Source of the DNA: Devosia yakushimensis
Lineage (GTDB): Bacteria; Pseudomonadota; Alphaproteobacteria; Rhizobiales; Devosiaceae
Direction of reading: 5' to 3'
Assembly: GCF_030159855.1 (NCBI RefSeq)
Contig: NZ_BSNG01000001.1
Coordinates: 1,426,001-1,490,000 of the forward strand
Length of the DNA: 64,000 nucleotides
Within the stretch, counting starts at the first letter, position 1. Each line of letters opens with the position of its first letter. This document shows, piece after piece, positions 17,002 to 25,377 of the stretch. The notes beneath the pieces are model-generated. The model had not been told where the DNA came from, searched no databases, and saw only the letters and a program-made list of their open reading frames with translations. Position numbers and translations under genes: made by a program.

Positions 17002-17282
17002 CCAAGGAATTCAAGGAAGGCCAAGGCTATACCCGGGAAGATTGGGACGCCGTGGACAGTCCAGAGCTGACAGACGAAGAATTGGCGCAGGCTCGCCCAT
17101 TCGCCGAGGTCTATCCTGACCTTGCCGAGAGCATTCGCCGCGCTCGCGGGCGCCCGAAGGTCGCATCTCCCCGCCAGCAAATCTCGCTACGGCTCGATCC
17201 GGATGTGATCGAGAAGTTCAAAGCCACCGGAAAGGGTTGGCAATCGCGCATTAATGATGTCTTGAAGGCAGCCAAACTCTAG
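16998..17282 (+). CDS. brnA: BrnA family antitoxin
   Basis: A 94-residue antitoxin. The N-terminal half (residues 1-45) is acidic (SPELTDEELAQARPF) and should wrap the toxin. The C-terminal half has GRPKVASPRQQISLRLDPDVIEKFKATGKGWQSRINDVLK, the ribbon-helix-helix DNA-binding domain seen in BrnA. Overlap with brnT by four bases indicates coupling. It should repress its own promoter through the inverted repeat at 16708-16747. Confidence 0.9.
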   Translation: MTKEFKEGQGYTREDWDAVDSPELTDEELAQARPFAEVYPDLAESIRRARGRPKVASPRQQISLRLDPDVIEKFKATGKGWQSRINDVLKAAKL

Positions 17283-17301
17283 ACTCTTTTTGGAGCCCGC
17301 C

Positions 17302-17532
17302 GTGAGCGATCTGACGCTGACCCAAGCCATCGAGAACATCTACACCTCGATCAAGAACAATAACGAGGAACTGGACGCCCATATCGCGGCCCTCAAGGTC
17401 GCCATGGCCCGCGAAGGCGCCAAGGAAGCGGTGTTCGAGCCAGCCAAGCTGGCGCAGTCCAACCGGCAGGGCCGCAAGATCATGCAGTCCTACTTCAAGA
17501 AAAAGGGCGTCGCGGTCAGCTTCTCGGCCTGA
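17302..17532 (+). CDS. Conserved small hypothetical protein
   Basis: A 76-residue cytoplasmic protein from a GTG at 17302, chosen because GGAG lies 6 bases upstream; an upstream TTG at 17290 would overlap that site. It is predicted all-helical: TLTQAIENIYTSIKNNNEELDAHIAALKVAMAREGAK, followed by a basic stretch NRQGRKIMQSYFKKKGV. I do not recognise a family and see no signal or membrane segment. It lies between brnA and clpP. Its codon use is like that of the core genes around it. Confidence 0.72.
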   Translation: MSDLTLTQAIENIYTSIKNNNEELDAHIAALKVAMAREGAKEAVFEPAKLAQSNRQGRKIMQSYFKKKGVAVSFSA

Positions 17533-17776
17533 TGCACCTGCGGCCATTCACCTTGCCGTCACATCGCGTGTCACGGCTATTGAAGCGCGCCCCATTGCCG
17601 CCTATCTCTGGCTTTACCGCACATTAAGGCGGCATCGTCTGCAATCGGCCAGTCGCGCTGATTCGAAATTTCGACACTTCCGCCGGACCCTGGATGTCCT
17701 GGCCCGGCAGTAGTGTTCCAACCGAAGATGGCTAGCCCGGTATCCACGCGACCCGGCGCAGCTCAAGGGGCATCAC

Positions 17777-18403
17777 ATGCGAGATCCGCACGATATCTAC
17801 ATGAATACGCTCGTTCCCATGGTGGTCGAGCAGTCCAATCGGGGCGAGCGCGCCTTCGATATCTATTCGCGCCTGCTGCGCGAGCGCATCATTTTCGTGA
17901 CCGGCGTGGTCGAGGACAATATGGCCAGCCTGATCGTGGCCCAGCTGCTGTTCCTCGAATCAGAGAATCCGAAAAAAGAAATCGCCATGTACATCAACTC
18001 GCCCGGTGGCGTGGTGACGGCTGGCCTTTCCATCTATGACACCATGCAGTTTATCCGCCCGGCCGTCGCCACCATGGTGATGGGGCAGGCGGCCTCCATG
18101 GGCTCGCTCCTGCTCGCTGCCGGCGAAGCCGGTATGCGCACCAGCCTGCCGAACTCGCGCATCATGGTCCATCAGCCCTCCGGCGGCTATCAGGGCCAGG
18201 TCACCGACATCCTGATTCACGCCAAGGAAGTCGAGGGCTTGAAGCGCCGTCTTAATCAGATTTATGAGAAGCACACCGGCCGCACTTACGAGGAAATCGA
18301 AAAGGCGCTGGAGCGCGACAACTTCCTGTCGGCTGAGGAAGCCAAGACCTTCGGTATCATCGACAGCGTCTTTGAGAAGCGCGTCGTTCCTGAGGGCAGC
18401 TAA
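17777..18403 (+). CDS. clpP: ATP-dependent Clp protease proteolytic subunit
   Basis: ClpP serine peptidase, 208 residues, forming the tetradecameric chamber of ClpXP and ClpAP. The catalytic triad is Ser107 (GQAASMGS), His132 (MVHQPSGG) and Asp181 (ERDNFLS). The start MRDPHDIYMNTLVPMVVEQ is the usual alphaproteobacterial one. clpX follows after 177 bases, so the two probably share regulation. In relatives ClpXP degrades cell-cycle regulators, which connects it to divK-pleD at the right end of the window. Confidence 0.98.
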   Translation: MRDPHDIYMNTLVPMVVEQSNRGERAFDIYSRLLRERIIFVTGVVEDNMASLIVAQLLFLESENPKKEIAMYINSPGGVVTAGLSIYDTMQFIRPAVATMVMGQAASMGSLLLAAGEAGMRTSLPNSRIMVHQPSGGYQGQVTDILIHAKEVEGLKRRLNQIYEKHTGRTYEEIEKALERDNFLSAEEAKTFGIIDSVFEKRVVPEGS

Positions 18404-18551
18404 GATCCTCCCGCTGTTAACAGCGTTTGGTGACACTGCGTTGACTGTGACGTGAGTGCAATTGCACCGAGCCGGATCGGCCATTAAGGTCGGTTCGGCT
18501 TAGACTTTCTTTAGGCCTCGGGCGTTACCGTTATCGGTACCGCTGAATTTT

Positions 18552-18568
18552 GGGGGTTCCGTACCCCC
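18552..18568 (+). promoter_or_regulatory. Hairpin abutting the clpX ribosome site
   Basis: GGGGGT-TCCGT-ACCCCC forms a 6-bp GC stem whose last base directly precedes the clpX Shine-Dalgarno GGGAG (18569-18573). It may tune clpX translation. It is too short of a T run to be a terminator. Confidence 0.4.
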
Positions 18569-18580
18569 GGGAGTAACTGG

Positions 18581-19858
18581 ATGTCCAAAGAGACAACAAA
18601 CGGCGAATCCTCGAAGAACACGCTTTACTGCTCGTTCTGCGGGAAATCCCAGCATGAGGTTCGCAAGCTGATCGCAGGTCCCACCGTATTCATCTGCGAT
18701 GAATGCGTTGAACTCTGCATGGACATCATCCGCGAAGAGAACAAGACCTCCATGGTCAAGTCCTCCGATGGCGTGCCGACACCCGCAGAAATCTGCAAGG
18801 TGCTCGACGACTATGTCATCGGCCAGTTCCGCGCCAAGCGCGTGCTCTCCGTGGCCGTCCACAATCACTACAAGCGTCTGCATCACGCCAGCAAGAACCA
18901 GGATATCGAGCTTTCCAAGTCCAATATCCTGCTGATCGGGCCGACCGGCTCGGGCAAGACCCTGCTGGCCCAGACGCTGGCGCGCATCCTCGATGTGCCC
19001 TTTACCATGGCCGACGCGACTACTTTGACCGAGGCCGGTTACGTCGGCGAGGACGTTGAGAACATCATTCTCAAGCTCCTGCAGTCGGCCGACTACAATG
19101 TCGAGAAGGCCCAGCGCGGCATCGTCTATATCGACGAAGTCGACAAGATCAGCCGCAAGTCCGACAACCCGTCGATCACCCGTGACGTTTCGGGCGAAGG
19201 CGTGCAGCAGGCCCTGCTCAAGATCATGGAAGGCACCGTGGCTTCGGTTCCGCCCCAGGGCGGCCGCAAGCATCCGCAGCAGGAATTCCTGCAGGTGGAC
19301 ACGACCAATATCCTGTTCATCTGTGGCGGCGCCTTTGCCGGGCTCGAAAAGATCATCTCGGCGCGTGGCGAAGGCTCGGGCATCGGTTTCTCGGCTACCG
19401 TCAAGGACCCCAACGACCGTCGCGTCGGCCAGATTCTTGCCGATGTGGCCCCCGAAGACCTGGTGCGGTTCGGTCTGATCCCGGAATTCATCGGCCGCCT
19501 GCCTGTGCTGGCGACCCTCGAAGACCTTGATATCGCCGCCCTGATCGAAATCCTGACCGCCCCCAAGAATGCCCTGGTGCGCCAGTACCAGCGCCTGTTC
19601 CAGATGGAAGAGGTCGAGCTGACCTTCCACGAGGACGCTCTCAAGGCGATCGCCGAAAAGGCCATCGAGCGCAAGACCGGCGCCCGCGGTCTGCGCTCGA
19701 TCATGGAAGCCATCCTGCTCGACACCATGTACGACCTGCCCTCGCTCGAAGGCGTGGAAGAAGTGGTGATCTCGGAGGATGTGGTGAAGGGCAAGGACGT
19801 GCGTCCCCTCTACATCTATTCCGAGCGCAAGAAGGACGAAGCGCCCGCAACGGCGTGA
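18581..19858 (+). CDS. clpX: ATP-dependent Clp protease ATP-binding subunit ClpX
   Basis: ClpX unfoldase, 425 residues. An N-terminal zinc domain binds through Cys17, Cys20, Cys39 and Cys42 (CSFC and CDEC). The AAA+ core has Walker A GPTGSGKT at 120-127, Walker B IVYIDEVDKI near 190, pore loop region GYVGEDVE and a sensor-2 GARGLRSIME. An IGF-type loop for ClpP docking falls in the expected SGIGFSATV position. It recognises tagged or adaptor-delivered proteins and feeds them to ClpP. Confidence 0.98.
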   Translation: MSKETTNGESSKNTLYCSFCGKSQHEVRKLIAGPTVFICDECVELCMDIIREENKTSMVKSSDGVPTPAEICKVLDDYVIGQFRAKRVLSVAVHNHYKRLHHASKNQDIELSKSNILLIGPTGSGKTLLAQTLARILDVPFTMADATTLTEAGYVGEDVENIILKLLQSADYNVEKAQRGIVYIDEVDKISRKSDNPSITRDVSGEGVQQALLKIMEGTVASVPPQGGRKHPQQEFLQVDTTNILFICGGAFAGLEKIISARGEGSGIGFSATVKDPNDRRVGQILADVAPEDLVRFGLIPEFIGRLPVLATLEDLDIAALIEILTAPKNALVRQYQRLFQMEEVELTFHEDALKAIAEKAIERKTGARGLRSIMEAILLDTMYDLPSLEGVEEVVISEDVVKGKDVRPLYIYSERKKDEAPATA

Positions 19859-19880
19859 GTTTTTGCGGATTGAATTGAAG

Positions 19881-19912
19881 ACGCCGGGTGATGAGCCCGG
19901 CGTTTTTGTTTT
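19881..19912 (+). terminator. Rho-independent terminator of clpX
   Basis: An 8-bp stem ACGCCGGG / CCCGGCGT (19881-19903) is followed by TTTTTGTTTTT, 22 bases after the clpX stop. Confidence 0.9.
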
Positions 19913-19941
19913 TGGGATGGGGAGGAACGGTACCCGATCCG

Positions 19942-20922
19942 CTACTCTTCGATCTCACCCTCCGTGACAAACGCCACCGGCCCGGGTTCTTCCCCCATGA
20001 TCTGCCGGCCGAAGAGGCTCGCCACGAGGTCCACCAGCAGCGTCGCGCTCTTGCCGCCATGGTCGAGGAAGGGATTGAGCTCCACCACGTCCAGCGAGCC
20101 CACTACGCCGCTGTCATGCAGCATTTCCATGATCAGGTGCGCTTCGCGATAGCTGAGCCCGCCAGGGACCAGCGTGCCGCCGCCAGGGGCAATGGAGGGG
20201 TCCATGGCATCCACATCAAGGCTCACATGCAAATGCCCGCCAGCGGCCCTTACCTTGTCAAGGAAGCCGCGCATCAGGGCGACGACGCCCATTTCATCGA
20301 TCCGCCGCATATCTATGGTCTCGACGCCGCGTGCGGTCAGCAGGCGCCGTTCCTCGCGGTCCACCGAGCGGGCGCCGATCACGGCAACATTCTTCGGATC
20401 GATCCGGCCGAGCCATGGACCGCGATATTCTTCGCCAAACTCTTCCTCGCCGCAGAGCAGGGCGAGCGGCATGCCGTGCAGATTGCCGCTGGGCGAGGTG
20501 AGCGGCGTGTTGAAATCGGCATGAGCATCGATCCACAGCACGAAGACCGGTTTGCCACTATCCGCACAATGCCGTGCCACGGCAGAGACCGTGCCCATGG
20601 CAATCGAATGATCGCCGCCCAGGAACACCGGAAAGTGACCGGCCTTGAGAATATCGAGCCCCTGATCGCTGGAGCGGGCTGCCAGGTCGAGCACATCGGC
20701 GCGCCGTTCGTCGGGCAGCCGCCAACTGGCCGGGCTGGTGCCGGGCAGGGTGTGGGGACGGCGCAGATCGCCGAAATCGGCGACGTCATGGCCAAGATCG
20801 ACCAGCGCCTCGATGAGCCCGGCCACGCGCAGCGCCTCCGGCCCCATGCCCGCGCCTCGCACCGAAGCGCCGGCCGCCGTCGCAATACCCAGAAGATCGA
20901 TGCGGCGGGGACGTGTGGTCAT
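19942..20922 (-). CDS. rocF: Arginase
   Basis: A 326-residue arginase hydrolysing arginine to ornithine and urea. The binuclear manganese ligands are visible in GGDHSIAMG, then WIDAHADFNT, and SLDVDAMDPSIAPG. I use ATG at 20922; the open frame continues to 21210, but that extension would translate the palindromic repeat at 21011-21110 and is not arginase-like. An AGGA lies about 10 bases before the start. The gene is convergent with clpX and divergent from lon. Confidence 0.94.
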   Translation of the reverse strand: MTTRPRRIDLLGIATAAGASVRGAGMGPEALRVAGLIEALVDLGHDVADFGDLRRPHTLPGTSPASWRLPDERRADVLDLAARSSDQGLDILKAGHFPVFLGGDHSIAMGTVSAVARHCADSGKPVFVLWIDAHADFNTPLTSPSGNLHGMPLALLCGEEEFGEEYRGPWLGRIDPKNVAVIGARSVDREERRLLTARGVETIDMRRIDEMGVVALMRGFLDKVRAAGGHLHVSLDVDAMDPSIAPGGGTLVPGGLSYREAHLIMEMLHDSGVVGSLDVVELNPFLDHGGKSATLLVDLVASLFGRQIMGEEPGPVAFVTEGEIEE

Positions 20923-21010
20923 AGGGGCAGGGTCCTTGTGGTGCTTGATGATGATGCCGATATCGGATGGGAGCAAGGGGCACGCCACCGCAACGGAAAC
21001 AAACCTCGAT

Positions 21011-21110
21011 GTCATTCCGGCGAAGGCCGGAATCCATGCTGAAGCCATCCCAGCGCTAGATGCGTGTTGGCGGCCAGGGACTTGGATTGCGGCCGTCGCA
21101 GGAATGACAC
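21011..21110. repeat. Interspersed palindromic repeat, copy C
   Basis: It has the same arm type as copies A and B but inverted, as shown by the position of the CCGGAATCCATGCTGAAG segment. The far arm is degenerate (TTGGATTGCGGCCGTCGCAG). It is intergenic between arginase and lon. Confidence 0.8.
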
Positions 21111-21241
21111 CGTGGGTGGGGATGCATAGGAACCGATCCTCCCACATGCATGCTGCAGCCAAGGCACACCGGTGTTTCCGGGCTCGACCGCATATCTCCT
21201 GTGCGTTCACGAGTTAACCGTGACAAATCTGCAAAGGTTGA

Positions 21242-21270
21242 CTTGCGGGCTCCATAGGCGAACCTATTTA
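21242..21270 (+). promoter_or_regulatory. Heat-shock (RpoH) promoter of lon
   Basis: CTTG (21242-21245), 17 bases, then CCTATTTA (21263-21270). This is the alphaproteobacterial sigma-32 pattern CTTG-N17-CYTATnT, about 95 bases upstream of lon. Confidence 0.72.
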
Positions 21271-21364
21271 TTAACCGGAATCAGCCCAGCATCTATAACT
21301 GGAGCTGTCTATAACGGGCGCGCATCCATCTCCTTCCTCCCGCGCGCCCCGGAAAGGATACGAG

Positions 21365-23797
21365 ATGACGGACGTCAATCCCGCCACTGGCGATGCGAGC
21401 CGGGACCGGGTGTACCCAGTTCTGCCCCTGCGCGACATCGTCGTGTTCCCCGGCATGATCGTGCCGCTGTTCGTCGGCCGCGAAAAATCGGTCAAGGCGC
21501 TCGAAGAAGTCATGCGCGATGACAAGCATATTCTGGTGGTGACCCAGAAGAATGCGCAGGACGATGATCCGAGCCCGGACCAGATTTTTGAAACCGGCAC
21601 CATTGCCACCGTCCTGCAGCTGCTCAAGCTTCCCGATGGCACCGTCAAGGTGCTGGTCGAGGGCCTGAACCGCGCGACCATCGATCGCTACCTGCAGACT
21701 GTCGATTATTTCGAGGCTGAAGCGTCCGTGCTGCCCGAACCGGTGGAAGACCCCACCGAGATCGAGGCCATGGCCCGTTCGGCCACCACCGAGTTCGAGA
21801 GCTATGTGAAGCTCAACAAGAAGATCTCGGCCGAGGTCGTCGCTGCCGTGGGGCAGATCGAGAACCATAGTAAGCTTGCTGACACCATTGCCAGCCACCT
21901 GGTCATCAAGATCAACGAGAAGGAAGACCTGCTCGGTACCGTTTCGGTCATTGAGCGCTTCCAGAAGATTCTTGGCCTGATGGAAGGCGAGATCGGCGTT
22001 CTGCAGGTGGAAAAGCGTATCCGTAGCCGCGTCAAGCGGCAGATGGAAAAGACGCAGCGCGAGTACTACCTCAACGAGCAGATGAAGGCGATCCAGAAGG
22101 AACTGGGCGACGGCGAAGAAGGCTCCAACGAGATCGCTGAGATCGAGGAGCGTATCGCCAAGACCAAGCTTTCCAAGGAAGCCCGGCTCAAGGCCGAAGC
22201 TGAACTGAAAAAACTCAAGACCATGAGCCCGATGTCGGCTGAAGCCACCGTCGTGCGCAATTATCTCGATACGCTGCTCGGCCTGCCCTGGGGCAAGAAG
22301 AGCAAGGTCAAGCGTGATCTGGTCCTGGCCGAAAAGGTTCTGGACGAGGATCACTATGGCCTCGAGAAGGTCAAGGAACGCATCCTCGAATATCTGGCCG
22401 TGCAGGGCCGTACCGGCTCGCTCAAGGGCCCGATCCTGTGCCTGGTTGGCCCTCCGGGTGTTGGCAAGACTTCGCTCGGCAAGTCGATCGCCAAGGCGAC
22501 CGGCCGTGAATTCGTGCGCATGGCGCTTGGCGGGGTTCGGGACGAAGCCGAAATCCGCGGTCACCGCCGCACCTATATCGGCTCCATGCCCGGAAAGGTC
22601 ATCCAGTCGCTCAAGAAGGTCGGCAAGTCCAACCCGCTCTTCCTCCTCGATGAAATCGACAAGATGGGCCAGGATTTCCGTGGCGATCCCAGCTCGGCAC
22701 TGCTCGAAGTGCTCGATCCGGAGCAGAACCACACCTTTGCCGATCACTATCTCGAGGTCGATTATGACCTCAGCGACGTGATGTTCGTGACGACCTCGAA
22801 CACCCTGAACATCCCCGGCCCGCTGATGGACCGCATGGAGATCATTCGCCTGTCGGGTTACACCGAGCAGGAGAAGCATGCGATCGCCAAGCAGCACCTG
22901 ATCCCGGAGACGCTCAAGGAAAACGGGCTTGCCCATGGCGAGTTCGTGCTCGATGACGCCATGCTGACCGCCTTGATCCAGCGCTACACCCGTGAAGCGG
23001 GCGTGCGTAACCTCAAGCGCGAAATCAGCAAGCTGATGCGCAAGGCCGTGGCCGAGATCGTCAAGACCAAGGTCAAGTCGATCACCATCGATGAAGAGAA
23101 GCTGACCAAGTATCTCGGCGCCGATATCTACAAGCACGGCGAGATCGAGGCCGAGTCTCAGGTTGGTTTGGTGACCGGTCTGGCCTGGACCTCGGTTGGT
23201 GGCGAGCTGCTGACCATCGAAGGCGTGATGACGCCGGGCAAGGGCCGCATGACGGTCACCGGCAACATCAAGGAAGTGATGAAGGAATCGCTTACCGCTG
23301 CCACGGCTTACGTGCGCTCGCGCTCCATCGATTTCGGCATCAAGCCGCCGATGTTCGACACGCGTGACATCCACGTCCACCTGCCCGAAGGCGCCACCCC
23401 CAAGGATGGTCCCTCGGCCGGTATCGGTCTGGCCACTGCCATCGTCTCGGTAATGACCGGCATTGCCGTCCGCAATGATGTTGCCATGACCGGCGAGATC
23501 ACGCTGCGGGGCAGGGTGCTGCCCATTGGCGGCCTCAAGGAAAAGCTCCTTGCGGCCCTCCGTGGTGGCATCAAGACCGTGCTGATCCCCGAAGAGAATG
23601 TGCGCGATCTCGCCGAGATCCCTGATATCGTCAAGGAAGGCATGGAAATCGTGCCGGTCAGCCGCATGGACCAGGTCATCGAGCGCGCCCTGGTGCGTAA
23701 GCCAGAGCCCATCGAGTGGAATTTCGACGAAGCCGCCCCGGCGGTGTCGACCACGGTGGAAGCCGGCGACGAAGCCAGCGCAGGCCTGCCGCATTAG
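21365..23797 (+). CDS. lon: ATP-dependent protease Lon
   Basis: Lon protease, 810 residues, homohexameric. The N-terminal substrate domain starts with YPVLPLRDIVVFPGMIVPLFVGR. The AAA+ module has Walker A GPPGVGKT at 362-369 and Walker B FLLDEIDKMG. The protease domain has the catalytic dyad Ser684 (KDGPSAG) and Lys727 (GGLKEK), 43 residues apart as in E. coli Lon. It degrades damaged proteins and, in relatives, DnaA and CcrM. An AAGGA site precedes the ATG, and a heat-shock promoter lies upstream. Confidence 0.99.
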   Translation: MTDVNPATGDASRDRVYPVLPLRDIVVFPGMIVPLFVGREKSVKALEEVMRDDKHILVVTQKNAQDDDPSPDQIFETGTIATVLQLLKLPDGTVKVLVEGLNRATIDRYLQTVDYFEAEASVLPEPVEDPTEIEAMARSATTEFESYVKLNKKISAEVVAAVGQIENHSKLADTIASHLVIKINEKEDLLGTVSVIERFQKILGLMEGEIGVLQVEKRIRSRVKRQMEKTQREYYLNEQMKAIQKELGDGEEGSNEIAEIEERIAKTKLSKEARLKAEAELKKLKTMSPMSAEATVVRNYLDTLLGLPWGKKSKVKRDLVLAEKVLDEDHYGLEKVKERILEYLAVQGRTGSLKGPILCLVGPPGVGKTSLGKSIAKATGREFVRMALGGVRDEAEIRGHRRTYIGSMPGKVIQSLKKVGKSNPLFLLDEIDKMGQDFRGDPSSALLEVLDPEQNHTFADHYLEVDYDLSDVMFVTTSNTLNIPGPLMDRMEIIRLSGYTEQEKHAIAKQHLIPETLKENGLAHGEFVLDDAMLTALIQRYTREAGVRNLKREISKLMRKAVAEIVKTKVKSITIDEEKLTKYLGADIYKHGEIEAESQVGLVTGLAWTSVGGELLTIEGVMTPGKGRMTVTGNIKEVMKESLTAATAYVRSRSIDFGIKPPMFDTRDIHVHLPEGATPKDGPSAGIGLATAIVSVMTGIAVRNDVAMTGEITLRGRVLPIGGLKEKLLAALRGGIKTVLIPEENVRDLAEIPDIVKEGMEIVPVSRMDQVIERALVRKPEPIEWNFDEAAPAVSTTVEAGDEASAGLPH

Positions 23798-23820
23798 GCA
23801 GACCAAAATCGCAGAACAGG

Positions 23821-23852
23821 AAACGGCGGTCCGAAAGGGCCGCCGTTTTCTT
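23821..23852. terminator. Bidirectional terminator between lon and the DinB-fold gene
   Basis: A 12-bp stem with one G.T pair (AAACGGCGGTCC / GGGCCGCCGTTT) and a GAAA loop is followed by TTTTC; the A-rich left flank serves the opposite strand. The right gene ends at 23862. Confidence 0.85.
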
Positions 23853-23861
23853 TGCCTGCCG

Positions 23862-24374
23862 CTATCGTGCTGCCACTTGTTGCAGCCGCCGGGCAGGCTC
23901 GGACTGGTGGAGATATACGGCGAACGTGTCCCAGGGCGGGGTAATGCTCAGCCCCCACAATATCCGGCCCACCTCACCGCGATGATAGCCGCCATGCAGG
24001 GCCACATGGATGAGCATTTCCTGCCGGCTCATGCATCCCTGGTCGCCATCGGTGAAGGTGAATGGAACAAGTGCGGCAAGTTCGTCCGCCGAAACATTGC
24101 CGGCATAATCGAGATACCATTGGTCTGTGGCGGCGACTGCTCCGCGCAACGCCTCCAGCGTCGGCGTTTCGGCCACATTGTCGGCGACATGGCCGTGCCG
24201 CCGGCCAGTCAGATGCGCGGAAAAAATCTCCGCTACCACGTGATAGTGGCTGATCAGCCTCAGGGCGGTGTGGAGTTCGCTCCCCTGTGGGTCCAGCGCC
24301 GCCAGTTTGTCGAACAGCTCGCCATTGGCCCAGGCGTGATAGCCATAGAGCTCGCGAAGCAGGGTAATCATCAT
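23862..24374 (-). CDS. DinB/DfsB family four-helix protein
   Basis: A 170-residue DinB superfamily protein, a metal-binding four-helix bundle, unrelated to polymerase IV despite the name. The metal His residues are in ISHYHVVAEIF and HVALHGGYHRGEVG. It starts MMITLLRELYGYHAWANGELFDKL, a typical family N terminus. Members include thiol-dependent S-transferases and many proteins of unknown role. It is divergent from a TetR gene with a 23-bp operator-like palindrome between them, so it is a likely target of that repressor. Confidence 0.88.
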   Translation of the reverse strand: MMITLLRELYGYHAWANGELFDKLAALDPQGSELHTALRLISHYHVVAEIFSAHLTGRRHGHVADNVAETPTLEALRGAVAATDQWYLDYAGNVSADELAALVPFTFTDGDQGCMSRQEMLIHVALHGGYHRGEVGRILWGLSITPPWDTFAVYLHQSEPARRLQQVAAR

Positions 24375-24397
24375 CTATCTGTCCTTCCGGCATAAAG

Positions 24398-24420
24398 AAT
24401 GCGAGTAATTCACTCACATT
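24398..24420. promoter_or_regulatory. TetR operator candidate
   Basis: AATGCGAGT and ACTCACATT are reverse complements at 8 of 9 positions around AATTC, giving a 23-bp near-palindrome in the 64-base gap between the divergent DinB-fold and TetR genes. Size and place suit a TetR dimer. Confidence 0.65.
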
Positions 24421-24438
24421 CTGAACCGGAGGCGTCCG

Positions 24439-25095
24439 ATGTCTACTCGCATTGCCGGCCAGCAATCGCAGATGCGCAAGCATCCGCGCCAGGCCCGTTC
24501 CCGCGCTACCGTGGATGCCATCGTCCAGGCCGGGGCTCGCGTTTTGGGCGATGAAGGCTGGGGTGGCTTTACCACCAACAAGGTCGCCGACCTGGCGGGC
24601 GTCAGCATTGGTTCGCTCTACCAGTACTTTCCCGACAAGCTCTCTCTGGTCGACGCCATCCGCCGGCGCCATCTCGACGATTGCCTTGCCGCGGTGCGCG
24701 TATGCGGCACGGCCGGATTATCGTCGGCGCAGCTGGCTGCAAGCCTCGTCGAGGCCATGGTCGCGGCCCACAGCATTCATCCTCGATTGCACCGCGTCTT
24801 GCTGGACGAGGCCCCCAGTTCCGACGAATACCGCAATCCCAACAGCGCGTTCGAGATCGAATATCTCCGCTACTACGCCGAGGCAGTCGCCGCCTGCCGG
24901 AAGCGTCCGGTCAACGAGGATGACCGCCGCACTGCCCTGATCGTCTCCGACGCCATCGACGGAGTGATCCACAACGCCGCCCGCCGCGGCACCCTGGCCG
25001 ACCCAGCCATGCAGGCTGAACTGATACAGCTGGTCAGCCTGCTGCTCGTCAGTGGCGGCGCAGGGACTTATCCGAGATTTCCGGCATGTGATTGA
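24439..25095 (+). CDS. TetR family transcriptional regulator
   Basis: A 218-residue TetR-type repressor. The N-terminal helix-turn-helix is FTTNKVADLAGVSIGSLYQYF at about residues 44-64, preceded by the helix RSRATVDAIVQAGARVL. The C-terminal ligand domain is less conserved. A GGAGG site precedes the ATG. It probably represses itself and the divergent DinB-fold gene through the palindrome at 24398. The downstream MFS pump could also be a target. The ligand is unknown. Confidence 0.92.
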   Translation: MSTRIAGQQSQMRKHPRQARSRATVDAIVQAGARVLGDEGWGGFTTNKVADLAGVSIGSLYQYFPDKLSLVDAIRRRHLDDCLAAVRVCGTAGLSSAQLAASLVEAMVAAHSIHPRLHRVLLDEAPSSDEYRNPNSAFEIEYLRYYAEAVAACRKRPVNEDDRRTALIVSDAIDGVIHNAARRGTLADPAMQAELIQLVSLLLVSGGAGTYPRFPACD

Positions 25096-25271
25096 GGATC
25101 GTATCGATTCTATACCTACCGGTCCGATGGCGAGCGGAATAGCGGCCACCGCAAGTGGCGAAGTAGCCAACCCGCATGCCCGCGCCGGCACCACTGCTGC
25201 CGTACGCTGTCAGCAGCACGCCCTTAAATGTAGCAACGGCACATAATTGGAACAAGGCGTGAACGCGTGCT

Positions 25272-25297
25272 TGTAACGGCGCCGTGAAGCAGTTACA
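25272..25297. promoter_or_regulatory. Inverted repeat upstream of the MFS pump
   Basis: TGTAAC-N14-GTTACA is a perfect 6-bp inverted repeat about 80 bases upstream of the preferred pump start. It does not resemble the TetR operator at 24398. Confidence 0.35.
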
Positions 25298-25377
25298 TCA
25301 GTGTGCCTGTCAGGAGGGTCTGGAACTCGGCTTTGCTCGAGCTTGCGGATGCGGCGGGAAGCAATGGAGCCAAGACC

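Noticed and set aside
17552..17582. Possible heat-shock promoter before clpP
   Set aside because: CTTG and GCTAT are 20 bases apart instead of 17, and the -10 part is poor.
20923..21210. N-terminal extension of arginase
   Set aside because: The open frame runs through a palindromic repeat and has no family similarity. The ATG at 20922 fits arginase.
21293..23806. An 837-codon open frame on the minus strand opposite lon
   Set aside because: It mirrors the lon gene almost exactly, has biased His/Asp/Gly-rich composition typical of antisense frames in GC-rich coding DNA, and matches no family.
25052..25246. A 64-codon frame after the TetR gene
   Set aside because: It overlaps the TetR end and an antisense frame, has no ribosome site and has no recognisable sequence.
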